This document shows, piece after piece, positions 57,500 to 63,848 of a stretch of DNA of 64,000 bases. The translations under genes were made by a program, and so were the position numbers. Within the stretch, counting starts at the first letter, position 1. Each line of letters begins with the position of its first letter. The stretch lies in IMG/VR virus record IMGVR_UViG_3300046740_000391, positions 1-64,000 of that record; one strand, 5' to 3'. The notes under the pieces were generated by a model. The model was not told the origin of the DNA. It saw only the letters and a program-made list of their open reading frames with translations, and did no database searches. This DNA is from a virus.

Positions 57500-57706
57500 A
57501 TGACCAGCGCCACGGTCAAGGTCTGGTATTCGTTCGGGCAGGACGGGCGGCGTCGGAAGCTTGAGAGCCTGGCGCAGAGCACCGGGGTGAAGCTGTTGCT
57601 CACCAGCGTTAGCCGGGGTTGGTTCACCACCACCATCAAATACGAGGTGAGTGGCGATGCTGAGCAGATGGGTGCATTCCAGGCTCGATTGGCGGAGATC
57701 GTATGA
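57500..57706 (+). CDS. First rightward small protein, 68 aa
   Basis: Alpha/beta sequence (SATVKVWYSFGQDGRRRKLESLAQSTGVKLLLTSVSRGWFTTTIKYEVSGDAEQMGAFQARLAEIV) resembling a small ferredoxin-like domain. About 150 bases after the rightward promoter. Stop overlaps the next gene as ATGA. Function unknown; first gene of its unit, so perhaps regulatory. Confidence 0.67.
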   Translation: MTSATVKVWYSFGQDGRRRKLESLAQSTGVKLLLTSVSRGWFTTTIKYEVSGDAEQMGAFQARLAEIV

Positions 57707-57960
57707 ACATCCTCGCGAGGTTGCTGCGGACTGACAGCCTCTGGCAGATCCAGTCGCCGACCGGTAGCACAACAACGATCTGGAACAGCGGCAGCGAGCG
57801 TCTCGACCACCAACACGTCGTGGCGATCTATCCCGGGTCCCGGGTCAGCCGCGTGACTGGCTGGCGCTACTGGGCCGCGCAACTCACCCGTCCCCGACTC
57901 TCGTGGGTCGAGTTCCTGGTGATCGTCTGCCTCGTCCAGTTCATCTTCAGGATCCTGTGA
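57703..57960 (+). CDS. Small protein with C-terminal membrane helix, 85 aa
   Basis: Polar N-terminal two-thirds (LLRTDSLWQIQSPTGSTTTIWNSGSERLDHQHVVAIYPGSRVSRV) and a C-terminal helix WVEFLVIVCLVQFIFRIL. Tail-anchored topology. Coupled on both sides (ATGA and GTGA overlaps). No known family. Confidence 0.65.
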   Translation: MNILARLLRTDSLWQIQSPTGSTTTIWNSGSERLDHQHVVAIYPGSRVSRVTGWRYWAAQLTRPRLSWVEFLVIVCLVQFIFRIL

Positions 57961-58253
57961 GACCCCTGGCTGAGATCCGGAGCGATATCGCCTTCGAGAT
58001 GATGTCCACCGGGTCGAGTTCGCTGCTCGAAGAGTTCGAGGAAGCCGTCCGAGCTGACGAGGTTCTGGACAAGTGGGACAAGTGGGACAAGTGGGCGACC
58101 ACGGTCAGCCCAGCTGAGTACATCGGATTGCGCGAGGCGCTGAAGGAGGTGGTTCGAAGCTTGGTACCCAAGTACCACCCAGATCATCCAGAGGACCACG
58201 GGTTCTCATTCGAGACAGGCAGGATCCTGGCGGATCTGCTGAGAAGGGAATGA
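57957..58253 (+). CDS. Small acidic protein with DKWDKWDKW repeat, 98 aa
   Basis: GTG 57957 in GTGA. Contains a triple DKW in series (LDKWDKWDKWATT), then helices EYIGLREALKEVVRSLVP. The three DKW units are encoded by near-identical 9-base repeats (gacaagtgg), which suggests recent slippage or an exposed aromatic patch. Function unknown. Confidence 0.66.
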   Translation: MRPLAEIRSDIAFEMMSTGSSSLLEEFEEAVRADEVLDKWDKWDKWATTVSPAEYIGLREALKEVVRSLVPKYHPDHPEDHGFSFETGRILADLLRRE

Positions 58254-58564
58254 TGGAGGAACAACTGGCCGATTTGATCCATGAGGCCCGATGCGGGCCC
58301 GAAGAGTGGAAGAGCAGCGAGCACATCCCCTGGACCGATGATCACCGGGAATGGGATCTGGCGACAGCACGCGCACTGCTGATGCTGGGCGTTTGGCCAC
58401 CGAAGCTGGTGGAACAGGTGAAAGCCTCGATCGAGGCTCTGCCATTGCTGCCGGTGCAGCGGATCAATCCAGAGGCCGATGCGTACGTCATCTGGGGATC
58501 TGCCGCGGTGACAACCAAGGGGCGCGCGGTCGAGATCATCAACAGGAGCAAGGGGGATTCGTGA
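58250..58564 (+). CDS. Hypothetical protein, 104 aa
   Basis: Starts with ATGATG overlapping the previous stop. EEQLADLIHEARCGPEEWKSSEHIPWTDDHREWDLATARALLMLGVWPPKLVEQVKASIEALPLLPV is helical, then a beta part VIWGSAAVTTKGRAVEIINR. No known family. Coupled on both sides. Confidence 0.65.
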   Translation: MMEEQLADLIHEARCGPEEWKSSEHIPWTDDHREWDLATARALLMLGVWPPKLVEQVKASIEALPLLPVQRINPEADAYVIWGSAAVTTKGRAVEIINRSKGDS

Positions 58565-58800
58565 CAGACGAGTTTCAAGTTGTCAGCGACGAGCTTCGAT
58601 CGAAGCGGGTCGCGAACATCGGGATCAGTCCGGCGACCCAAGCGCTGATCGACGGCAAGACCATTCTGGTCCCGGGTGATTTCAAGTCCGGGCGCTATTT
58701 CAACACGCTGCGTCGAAACGGTATGCGGCTTCGGCAGCACAGGACCGAAGAGGGCATGGTGCTGTGGGCCGAGAAGATCGAGCCCGCCGATGCCGAATGA
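58561..58800 (+). CDS. Hypothetical protein, 79 aa
   Basis: GTG 58561 in GTGA. TDEFQVVSDELRSKRVANIGISPATQALIDGKTILVPGDFKSGRYFNTLRRNGMRLRQHRTEEGMVLWAEK: basic alpha/beta protein with an SxSxAxTxxG style, possibly nucleic-acid binding. Overlaps the ribbon-helix-helix gene by 11 bases. Confidence 0.65.
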   Translation: MTDEFQVVSDELRSKRVANIGISPATQALIDGKTILVPGDFKSGRYFNTLRRNGMRLRQHRTEEGMVLWAEKIEPADAE

Positions 58801-59002
58801 CAAGGTGCAGCGAAGCTTCTACCTCTCAGAGGACCAAGCCCGCTGGCTGAAGGTTCGCGCAGCTGAGACAAACAAAAGTGCCAGTTCATTGATCGCAGAG
58901 TTGATTGACTCAGCCCGCGGCGGCCAATCGACCACACCTGAGCAAGTCGAGTCTCAGATGAAGAACGTACACAACGTTCTGTCCAAGATCGCGAAGCAAT
59001 GA
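58790..59002 (+). CDS. Ribbon-helix-helix DNA-binding protein, 70 aa
   Basis: ATG 58790 lies inside the previous gene end. Arc/CopG-type fold: strand RSFYLSEDQ, helix ARWLKVRAAETN, turn and second helix KSASSLIAELIDSA, then a short C-terminal coil. Such proteins act as dimeric repressors at palindromes. It is the best candidate in this unit for binding the operators at 57336 or 61739. This link is inference. Confidence 0.75.
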   Translation: MPNDKVQRSFYLSEDQARWLKVRAAETNKSASSLIAELIDSARGGQSTTPEQVESQMKNVHNVLSKIAKQ

Positions 59003-59103
59003 AGCGACGCGAGTCTGAACTAGTTCTGGAAGTCCTGATTGTGATTTCCGGACTGATCATCATCATGCTGGCGATCACATCGCCTGGAGGCACACTGAAG
59101 TGA
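58999..59103 (+). CDS. Tiny membrane peptide, 34 aa
   Basis: ATG overlaps the previous stop as ATGA and its stop lies under the GTG start of the ParB-like gene. MKRRESELVLEVLIVISGLI start: basic head, then a single membrane helix (VLIVISGLIIIMLAITS). Too short for usual length cut-offs but neatly coupled. Confidence 0.6.
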   Translation: MKRRESELVLEVLIVISGLIIIMLAITSPGGTLK

Positions 59104-60056
59104 CCGAACAGAACTTGCAGCCCACCACGCACGCTGATGCGTCGGAGGATCTGCTCGTTGACCGCGCAATCAAGTTCGATACCAAGATCATCGCGTTCAA
59201 GGACATCGACCTCGAAGCGTCGGCACGCAATCAGGCGAGGTTCCTCGCCATCCACCCCGAGACGGTTGAGCTGTACACCGCCGCCATGAACGATGGGGCC
59301 GTGTTCCCCAGGATCGTGGTCTACGGATCCAAGCCGCCGTACTCCGCCCTCGATGGCAACCACCGCATTCGGTCGGCCATTGCCGTCGGTTTCACCGCTG
59401 CCGAGATGATCGTCGTCTCCAGCGCCACCCAAGCACAGCGCGAGCTGTTCACCTACGAGGCAAACGCGAAGCATGGACTGCCGACATCTCTCGAAGAGCG
59501 CATCGCCCAGGGCGTCTACTTGGTCGGTCTTGGCAACCAGGCCGTCGACGTGGCGTCTGCGCTCGGAGTTCCTGAGCGCAAACTGTGGGGCGCAGTGGCC
59601 GCAAAGCGTTCACGTCAGCGACTGGAACGACTCGGCGCGAAAATCAGCACGCGGTGGGGCGATGACACGTTCCGTCGTCTCGCGTCCATTCGCTCAGACA
59701 CGGTCGTCGTTCCGTTTGCCAAGCTGATCACGTCCGCTGGTCTCTCGAATACGGAGGTCAGCGCGCTGATCGTCCAGGTCAACGCCTTCACCACTGAGGG
59801 CTCCCAGTTGGCCTTCATCGAACAGCGGGCAGCTCAGCTCGCGCCCATCATCCGAAGCACCGCCGGTGGCGCGGTGAACCTCCCCAAGGAGGTCACCACG
59901 CTGCGCCTGGGTCTGCGGATGTTCAAGAACATGGAGCCAGACAGGCTGGCTGCCGCTGTGGCCACGATTGACCCCGGGCTGCGCGACTCGCTGGGTCGGG
60001 AGACTCTTGAGTCGGTCAGCGTTCTGATCAATCTGGCGGGTGTGTTCAAGAAGTGA
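59100..60056 (+). CDS. ParB-like domain protein 1, 318 aa
   Basis: GTG start in GTGA. ParB/sulfiredoxin-like N-terminal domain with IAFKDIDLEASARNQAR, FPRIVVYGSKPPYSALDGNHRIRSAIAVG (the DGxHRxxA nucleotide-binding box at about 85) and helix-turn-helix-like EERIAQGVYLVGLGNQAVDVASALGVPERKL. The C-terminal part is helical. Phage ParB-like proteins use CTP or act as nucleases or DNA-binding regulators. Position near the packaging genes is common. A second ParB-like protein lies at 63134. Confidence 0.82.
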   Translation: MTEQNLQPTTHADASEDLLVDRAIKFDTKIIAFKDIDLEASARNQARFLAIHPETVELYTAAMNDGAVFPRIVVYGSKPPYSALDGNHRIRSAIAVGFTAAEMIVVSSATQAQRELFTYEANAKHGLPTSLEERIAQGVYLVGLGNQAVDVASALGVPERKLWGAVAAKRSRQRLERLGAKISTRWGDDTFRRLASIRSDTVVVPFAKLITSAGLSNTEVSALIVQVNAFTTEGSQLAFIEQRAAQLAPIIRSTAGGAVNLPKEVTTLRLGLRMFKNMEPDRLAAAVATIDPGLRDSLGRETLESVSVLINLAGVFKK

Positions 60057-60376
60057 GCCCGGCCCGGGCTCGTCTGCAGACTTGGACCCGTGCTGCCGTC
60101 GACGTGATGGCTGACGGGCCCAGGCTCAGGACTGCCGTGGTGGCGGCGGCCGTGATGGCCGTCCCACCCGGGGTCGCTGTTCGGGCACACCGGCGTCGAG
60201 GAAAGCCATCGGAGCGGGTCTCGGTCGAACACGAGACCGCAGTTGGGGCGAGGTGGGTGGTGAGTCGGAACCTCTCGGCGATGATCCGATCCGGATCCAT
60301 CGTCCAGTACACCACCGACGACGGAGAGGTCTTTCTCGACCTTTCCGCCCGGTCCCGCCGCCTCTTGACCAAGTGA
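60053..60376 (+). CDS. Basic hypothetical protein, 107 aa
   Basis: GTG start in GTGA. Arg/Ala-rich with a hydrophobic stretch AAVVAAAVMAVPPGVAV-like (TAVVAAAVMAVPPGVAVRA) that may be a membrane segment, then a beta-rich end (MIRSGSIVQYTTDDGEVFLDLSARS). Not recognised. Confidence 0.6.
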   Translation: MSPARARLQTWTRAAVDVMADGPRLRTAVVAAAVMAVPPGVAVRAHRRRGKPSERVSVEHETAVGARWVVSRNLSAMIRSGSIVQYTTDDGEVFLDLSARSRRLLTK

Positions 60377-60384
60377 GCTATGCT

Positions 60385-60398
60385 GTGGATCAGGTGAT
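60385..60398 (+). repeat. GTGGATCAGGTGAT 14-mer, copy 1
   Basis: Fourteen-base word found again, exactly, at 61887-61900. Both copies lie 18 and 14 bases before a start codon (60417 and 61915) on the plus strand. In this copy the next AGGTG repeats serve as ribosome site. Confidence 0.6.
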
Positions 60399-60416
60399 GA
60401 CCATCGAGGTGTCAAC

Positions 60417-60611
60417 ATGATGCCGCCGCAGGGTGGGGCTCGCGTACCGAACCCCACTCTGGTGTTCCGGCGGGCTGATGGGACACACCTCGCGACCCGG
60501 ATCTGGTACCACGTTCCCCGCGTCGATGAGATCGTCGAGTTCGACGACGTCAGCTACACGGTGGACACGGTGACCTGGACCGACGACGAGGTGGTCATCA
60601 TCCTGATCTAA
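60417..60611 (+). CDS. Small beta-rich protein, 64 aa
   Basis: ATG after CGAGGTGTC. NPTLVFRRADGTHLATRIWYHVPRVDEIVEFDDVSYTVDTVTWTDDEVVIIL: five strand-like segments, a small beta-barrel (SH3- or OB-like). Stop-distal spacing to the next gene is 26 bases with AGGAGAGG. Function unknown. Confidence 0.66.
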   Translation: MMPPQGGARVPNPTLVFRRADGTHLATRIWYHVPRVDEIVEFDDVSYTVDTVTWTDDEVVIILI

Positions 60612-60637
60612 GTTGGGTGCCACCAACAGGAGAGGGA

Positions 60638-60871
60638 ATGAAGCACATTCTGCGCATCCTCGACAAGACCGGAGACACGGCTGTCGAGTGGGCACCGACC
60701 GATGCTGCGGAGACGGCAGAGGCGGAAGCCAAGTTCAACGAGCTGAAGGCGTCCTCGCAGTATCTGATGTTCGCGGTCCCCGCGAGCAAGCGCGAGAAGC
60801 CGACCCAGATCCGATCCTTCGAGCCCACCGCGACGGAGATCATCGCGGTCCCCCGCTTCCAGGGTGGCTGA
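60638..60871 (+). CDS. Hypothetical protein, 77 aa
   Basis: ATG 60638 has CAGGAGAGGG directly upstream. KHILRILDKTGDTAVEWAPTDAAETAEAEAKFNELKASSQYLMFAVPASKREKPTQIRSFEPTATEIIAVP is an alpha/beta small protein. It overlaps the tube-like gene by 8 bases. No known family, but coupling suggests a tail or regulatory accessory. Confidence 0.66.
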   Translation: MKHILRILDKTGDTAVEWAPTDAAETAEAEAKFNELKASSQYLMFAVPASKREKPTQIRSFEPTATEIIAVPRFQGG

Positions 60872-61733
60872 GAGCGCGCTCTATTTCAACGGGACCCGGG
60901 TCGCGACAGCGACCGAATGGTCGCTGACCGCGAACCGGGACTACGTTGATGCGACGGTTTTCGGCAATACCAACCGGACCTACCTCATTCCGATGCCGGG
61001 TTGGACGCTCACGTACACCGATGGGGATCAGGAAACCACGATGAACCTGCCGATCGGCACCACGGCCGAGACGACTCGCAACGAAGGGACTGGTGACATC
61101 ACGATCCGGTTCAACACCAGGGGCCTGTTCACCGGGGTCGTTACCACCAGCACCACCAACACGACCAACGGCGGCTTTGTCGTCCCGAATGCTGTCCAGG
61201 AGCGGATCGACACCTACGTCCGAGAAGCGGGCTTCCTCAACGCCCGCTGGTTCACGTACCCAGCCGACGACGAGTACCGCACCGATCCGCTCTTTGGGCG
61301 CCCGTCGAAGCTCACTGAGGCTGACAAGCGGGCCACCGAGCTGCTCAAGTCCAAGCTGAACAAGAAGCAGCTGGAGATGCTGGAGACGAGCCGCAAGTTC
61401 CAGGTCAAGGGCAAGAACCTGACCTACCAGATCCACATCAACGGATCCGTGGAGACAGTCACGCCGCACGGCTGGTTCTGCGTCCACCCCATCGGTCCTG
61501 TCCGCTGGGAGCTGCCCCGGGCCGACGAGGCCATGGCGTACAAGCTGCTGATCGAGTCGGACGAGAAGGAGTTCCTCCGGATTGCCAACTGGTCAGGCAG
61601 GGACGGAGACAACTGGATCGATCTCGGTCGCATGGACATCTCGGGTCATGCCAAGCAGACCCGGATGAGCGAGAGGATCTACGGCGCACGGCAGACCCCT
61701 CGCCAGCGGATTGCAGCGGCGATCGGCGTTTGA
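60864..61733 (+). CDS. Second tail-tube-like protein with extra C-terminal domain
   Basis: 289 residues, GTG start. Residues about 2-100 repeat the tail-tube pattern: ALYFNGTRVATATEWSLTANRDYVDATVFGNTNRTYL, near-identical in layout to residues 27-60 of the tube protein at 16689 (EWTLNLGRDYVDATTFGDTNKTYL). The rest (about 110-289) has a Lys-rich helix (LLKSKLNKKQLEMLETSRKFQVKGKN) and beta sequence LTYQIHINGSVETVTPHGWF, then AMAYKLLIESDEKEFLRIANW, a composition found in phage proteins of unknown role. It may be a minor tube, spacer or decoration variant, but is far from the tail genes. Confidence 0.75.
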   Translation: MAESALYFNGTRVATATEWSLTANRDYVDATVFGNTNRTYLIPMPGWTLTYTDGDQETTMNLPIGTTAETTRNEGTGDITIRFNTRGLFTGVVTTSTTNTTNGGFVVPNAVQERIDTYVREAGFLNARWFTYPADDEYRTDPLFGRPSKLTEADKRATELLKSKLNKKQLEMLETSRKFQVKGKNLTYQIHINGSVETVTPHGWFCVHPIGPVRWELPRADEAMAYKLLIESDEKEFLRIANWSGRDGDNWIDLGRMDISGHAKQTRMSERIYGARQTPRQRIAAAIGV

Positions 61734-61757
61734 CATAAGGCATCAGGTGTGTACCAT
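61730..61757 (+). promoter_or_regulatory. Sigma70-type promoter with palindromic operator
   Basis: TTGACA (61730-61735), 16-base spacer, -10 TACCAT (61752-61757). The -35 box includes the TGA stop of the tube-like gene. A perfect inverted repeat GGCATCAG-N11-CTGATGCC (61739-61765) covers the spacer and -10, a usual operator position. Confidence 0.65.
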
Positions 61758-61765
61758 CTGATGCC

Positions 61766-61830
61766 GAGGGACCCCAGCGGCTTTCCCCCAGGCCGTGGCT
61801 CCCCCGGGCCACGGGGTCCCTCTTCCTTTT
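61766..61830 (+). terminator. Terminator 5 bases after the -10 palindrome
   Basis: Outer 10-base-pair stem GAGGGACCCC/GGGGTCCCTC with an inner CCGTGGC-type hairpin, then TTCCTTTT. Together with the promoter it defines a transcript of about 60-70 bases and also ends upstream transcription. Confidence 0.7.
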
Positions 61831-61833
61831 GCC

Positions 61834-61876
61834 CACAAGGGGCCACCTCTCTTCCCGGAGAAGGTGGCCCCTTGTG
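61834..61876 (+). terminator. Second hairpin, perfect 15-base-pair stem
   Basis: CACAAGGGGCCACCT pairs with AGGTGGCCCCTTGTG over a 13-base loop, directly after the first terminator. No T-run follows. It may be a back-up terminator, an RNA-stability hairpin or a protein-binding site ahead of the 61915 unit. Confidence 0.6.
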
Positions 61877-61886
61877 GTACCTTGGA

Positions 61887-61900
61887 GTGGATCAGGTGAT
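61887..61900 (+). repeat. GTGGATCAGGTGAT 14-mer, copy 2
   Basis: Exact copy of the word at 60385-60398. Lies between the second hairpin and the AGGAGA ribosome site of the 38-aa gene at 61915. Confidence 0.6.
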
Positions 61901-61914
61901 CTCAGGAGATAGCG

Positions 61915-62031
61915 ATGGTTGAGAAGAGCAAAGAACCCCCCAAGCCGATCACCAAGTCGCCAGAACCGCCGCCCCTGCGGCCCGATCCTGAGTTCATTCG
62001 CGGCAAGATCGACCCGCCGACGAAGAAGTGA
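61915..62031 (+). CDS. Tiny Pro/Lys-rich protein, 38 aa
   Basis: ATG with CAGGAGATAG upstream. Sequence begins MVEKSKEPPKPITKSPEPPP and ends PDPEFIRGKIDPPTKK, a disordered Pro/Lys/Glu-rich peptide. Stop is inside the GTG start of the next gene (GTGA), so it is coupled. Probably real despite length. Confidence 0.6.
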   Translation: MVEKSKEPPKPITKSPEPPPLRPDPEFIRGKIDPPTKK

Positions 62032-62312
62032 TCACGTCGCTGCCGACACCGCTGGCGGCGTTTGTCGACTCGACCGTCTACGCCGGGCCCGTGCTGATCA
62101 TGGCCTGGGTTTACGACGAAGACACCCACGGGAACAAGGGTTGCTACGGGCTGTGTGTTGACGACGAGGGTCGGCTGATGCAGTTCGCACAGGTCTATCT
62201 GCGCGTGGACATTCGATATGACTGGAGCGGACACAAGTGGGTCGATGTGAATGGAGTGACCGACGATGACGAGGAAGAGCCTGCCCCTGATGGGGGTACG
62301 GCGGTTCCGTGA
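62028..62312 (+). CDS. Hypothetical protein, 94 aa
   Basis: GTG in GTGA. Mixed protein (AAFVDSTVYAGPVLIMAWVYDEDTHGNKGCYGLCVDDEGRLMQFAQVYLRVDIRYDWSGHKWVDVNGV) with Cys, His and acidic residues, then an acidic tail (TDDDEEEPAPDGG). No family recognised. Confidence 0.66.
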   Translation: MITSLPTPLAAFVDSTVYAGPVLIMAWVYDEDTHGNKGCYGLCVDDEGRLMQFAQVYLRVDIRYDWSGHKWVDVNGVTDDDEEEPAPDGGTAVP

Positions 62313-62460
62313 CCAATTCCCACAGCTCACGGAATCGGTGCGTGTGATCAGATCGACCAGGAAGGGCGATAAGCCGCAGGAGATCTTGGGTGTCTGGACA
62401 CCAGAACGACGAGCCGAAATTGGGCAGCCTGCTCATGGGCCGAGTAACGGTAGCGAGTGA
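62266..62460 (+). CDS. Phd/YefM antitoxin-like small protein, 64 aa
   Basis: ATG 62266 with GGAGTG site 8 bases upstream; ATG 62290 is an alternative. VRRFRDQFPQLTESVRVIRSTRKGDKPQEILGVW follows the Phd/YefM pattern of strand-helix-strand (VRxFRxxFPxLxExVRVI.. GxxxxILxVW). Such proteins are DNA-binding antitoxins or phage orphans. No toxin partner is clear. It overlaps both neighbours. Confidence 0.6.
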   Translation: MTRKSLPLMGVRRFRDQFPQLTESVRVIRSTRKGDKPQEILGVWTPERRAEIGQPAHGPSNGSE

Positions 62461-62617
62461 CGGAACCAAGTCGATCGTCCCGCTGACGCACAGCGAGGAG
62501 GTCTTCTCCTACCAGAAGAAGGTCTCCGTCCTGATTGCCGCAGCGCTGGCGTTCAAAGAGAACCCGATCCCTGAAACTCAGAATGCGCTTATGGGGGCGG
62601 CTCTAGCGCTCGAATAG
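62390..62617 (+). CDS. Hypothetical protein, 75 aa
   Basis: GTG 62390 with AGGAGATC before it; the first 20 residues overlap the previous gene. ATG 62435 would be a shorter start. Helical and Ala-rich (VFSYQKKVSVLIAAALAFKENPIPETQNALMGAALALE). No known family. It is directly followed by the promoter at 62623. Confidence 0.62.
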   Translation: MSGHQNDEPKLGSLLMGRVTVASDGTKSIVPLTHSEEVFSYQKKVSVLIAAALAFKENPIPETQNALMGAALALE

Positions 62618-62622
62618 GGGAC

Positions 62623-62650
62623 TTGTTCGCACACCTGTGCGTGATAGAGT
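62623..62650 (+). promoter_or_regulatory. Promoter with operator in its spacer
   Basis: TTGTTC (62623-62628), 16-base spacer, TAGAGT (62645-62650). The spacer holds a perfect palindrome CGCACA-CC-TGTGCG (62628-62641). Weak -35 but good position before a structured region without gene. Confidence 0.55.
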
Positions 62651-62656
62651 CCGAGC

Positions 62657-62755
62657 CACAACTTCATACGAACCACTGTGTCGTTACGTTCCCGCGGGAC
62701 GACGCAGTTCAACCCGAACGGACGGGTCGGCTGAGGCATAGCCGACCCGTCTTTT
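62657..62755 (+). ncRNA. Putative small RNA between promoter and terminator
   Basis: About 99 bases between the expected start and the T-run of a strong terminator, with no good reading frame. Folding seen by eye: a stem GTGTCGT/ACGACGC around 62680-62710 with CCCGCGGG in its loop, a single-stranded linker, then the terminator stem. Could be a trans-acting RNA, a decoy for the operator-binding protein, or an attenuator for the QueD-like gene 19 bases on. Confidence 0.5.
62721..62755 (+). terminator. Strong rho-independent terminator
   Basis: Perfect 12-base-pair stem GACGGGTCGGCT/AGCCGACCCGTC with a 7-base loop, followed by TTTT (62752-62755). The clearest intrinsic terminator in the window. 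Confidence 0.85.
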
Positions 62756-62774
62756 CTGTTCACCGGAGGGATCG

Positions 62775-63137
62775 GTGAAGCACACCACAACGGTGACCGT
62801 GCCGTTCGAGGCCGGACATCAAATCGACTATCTCGATGGTTGCAAGTGGACGGGCCATGGGCATCGTTGGACGGTCACGGTTACGGTTGGGGGCACCCTT
62901 GATGCCCAGAAGGTCTATGTGGTGGACCACCACCGTCTACTGGCAGCCGTCCGAGAAGTTGTCGACGAACTCCGAGATCACAACCTCAACGACATGCTCC
63001 CCGGAGTCCGGCCCACCCCCGAGGGTCTCGCCATCTACTTCCACGAGCGGCTCGCCCTGGGGGTCCCCCGGATCGTAGCCGTCGAAGTTGGCATGGGCGA
63101 CGAGATCAAGACGAGGGTCGAATGGGATCTGCGGTGA
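62775..63137 (+). CDS. QueD/6-pyruvoyl tetrahydropterin synthase-like enzyme
   Basis: 120 residues, GTG start after CCGGAGGGATCG. Zinc-binding histidines: His15 in VPFEAGHQID, His28 and His30 in GHGHRW. A nearby Cys23 (DGCKWTGHGH) is the likely catalytic Cys. Later VVDHHRLLAAVREVVDELRDHNLNDML..PTPEGLAIYFHERL matches the (V)xDxxxL..DHxxLN..PTxExLA order of the family. QueD makes carboxy-tetrahydropterin, the second step in 7-deazaguanine biosynthesis, used by many phages for DNA modification. Other pathway genes (queC, queE, folE, transglycosylase) were not found here and may lie outside. Confidence 0.8.
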   Translation: MKHTTTVTVPFEAGHQIDYLDGCKWTGHGHRWTVTVTVGGTLDAQKVYVVDHHRLLAAVREVVDELRDHNLNDMLPGVRPTPEGLAIYFHERLALGVPRIVAVEVGMGDEIKTRVEWDLR

Positions 63138-63775
63138 AGCCGGAGTTCCTGTGGGTCCGCACGGCAGATGTCGAGCCCAACAGCTGGAACCCCAACGAGA
63201 TGGACGACGACCAGTACCAGAAGGCCGTCACCTCCATCAGGGATTTCGGCTTCGTGGTCCCGATCGTGGTGCGTCCGTATCCGGGGGGTGAGGACAAGTA
63301 CCAGATCATCGACGGCGAGAACCGCTGGCGAGCGGCTATCGACGAAGGCCTGGACGAGGTCCCGGTCAGCCTGACGGCCTTCGACGACTCGGACAGCCAG
63401 CAGCTGACGATCATCCTCAACGAGGTCCACGGGCAGCCCAACCCGCAGAAGCTGGGCATGTTGCTGCGGCAGCTCTCGGCCATCGAGACCAAGGACACCT
63501 TGCTTTCGCGGCTTCCATTCTCCCGTGAAGCTCTGGACCGTTTGACGGGGTTGTCCACCCTGGATCTGGACCAGCTCACGCCGCTCCCCAGGCCGCAGGG
63601 TGGTGCGCGCCCTGCGGCCTGGGTTGAGCGAACCTACCGGATGCCCAAGGAGGCAGCCGAGGTTATTGACGGAGCGCTGGCCGCGTGGCGGGGGGAAGAG
63701 GGTGGGGAGACGCCGGACTGGAAGATCCTCGAATACATCTGTGCCGACTGGCTCGCGTCGAATCGATTGTCCTGA
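63134..63775 (+). CDS. ParB-like domain protein 2, 213 aa
   Basis: GTG 63134 in GTGA; ATG 63122 (GAGGG before it) is an alternative with 4 more residues. ParB N-terminal pattern: PEFLWVRTADVEPNSWNPN, FGFVVPIVVRPYPGGEDKYQIIDGENRWRAAIDEG (DGENRWRAA box at about 60), then SDSQQLTIILNEVHGQPNP. The C-terminal part has KEAAEVIDGALAAWR helix. Probably a DNA-binding or nuclease-like ParB of phage type. Next to the packaging genes. Confidence 0.85.
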   Translation: MKPEFLWVRTADVEPNSWNPNEMDDDQYQKAVTSIRDFGFVVPIVVRPYPGGEDKYQIIDGENRWRAAIDEGLDEVPVSLTAFDDSDSQQLTIILNEVHGQPNPQKLGMLLRQLSAIETKDTLLSRLPFSREALDRLTGLSTLDLDQLTPLPRPQGGARPAAWVERTYRMPKEAAEVIDGALAAWRGEEGGETPDWKILEYICADWLASNRLS

Positions 63776-63848
63776 GTGTGATCAGCCGGTGACGGTCGAT
63801 CCCAAGAAGAAAGCCATCTGCCCCCACTGCGGAGCACGCCTGATATGA
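63741..63848 (+). CDS. Zinc-ribbon peptide, 35 aa
   Basis: GTG 63741, inside the ParB-like gene in another frame, is the nearest start; none has a good ribosome site. The peptide IDCPECDQPVTVDPKKKAICPHCGARLI has a full Cys4 zinc-ribbon pattern and its stop overlaps the next ATG as ATGA. The ribbon part is convincing; the exact start is not. Confidence 0.55.
   Translation: MPTGSRRIDCPECDQPVTVDPKKKAICPHCGARLI

Noticed and set aside
60367-60398. Promoter TTGACC near 60365
   Set aside because: No acceptable -10 box occurs at 16-18 bases (GATCAG); TATGCT is only 8 bases away.
34821-63000. Integrase or classic lysogeny repressor
   Set aside because: No tyrosine or serine recombinase motifs, and only a ribbon-helix-helix and winged-helix candidates; lysogeny cannot be claimed.
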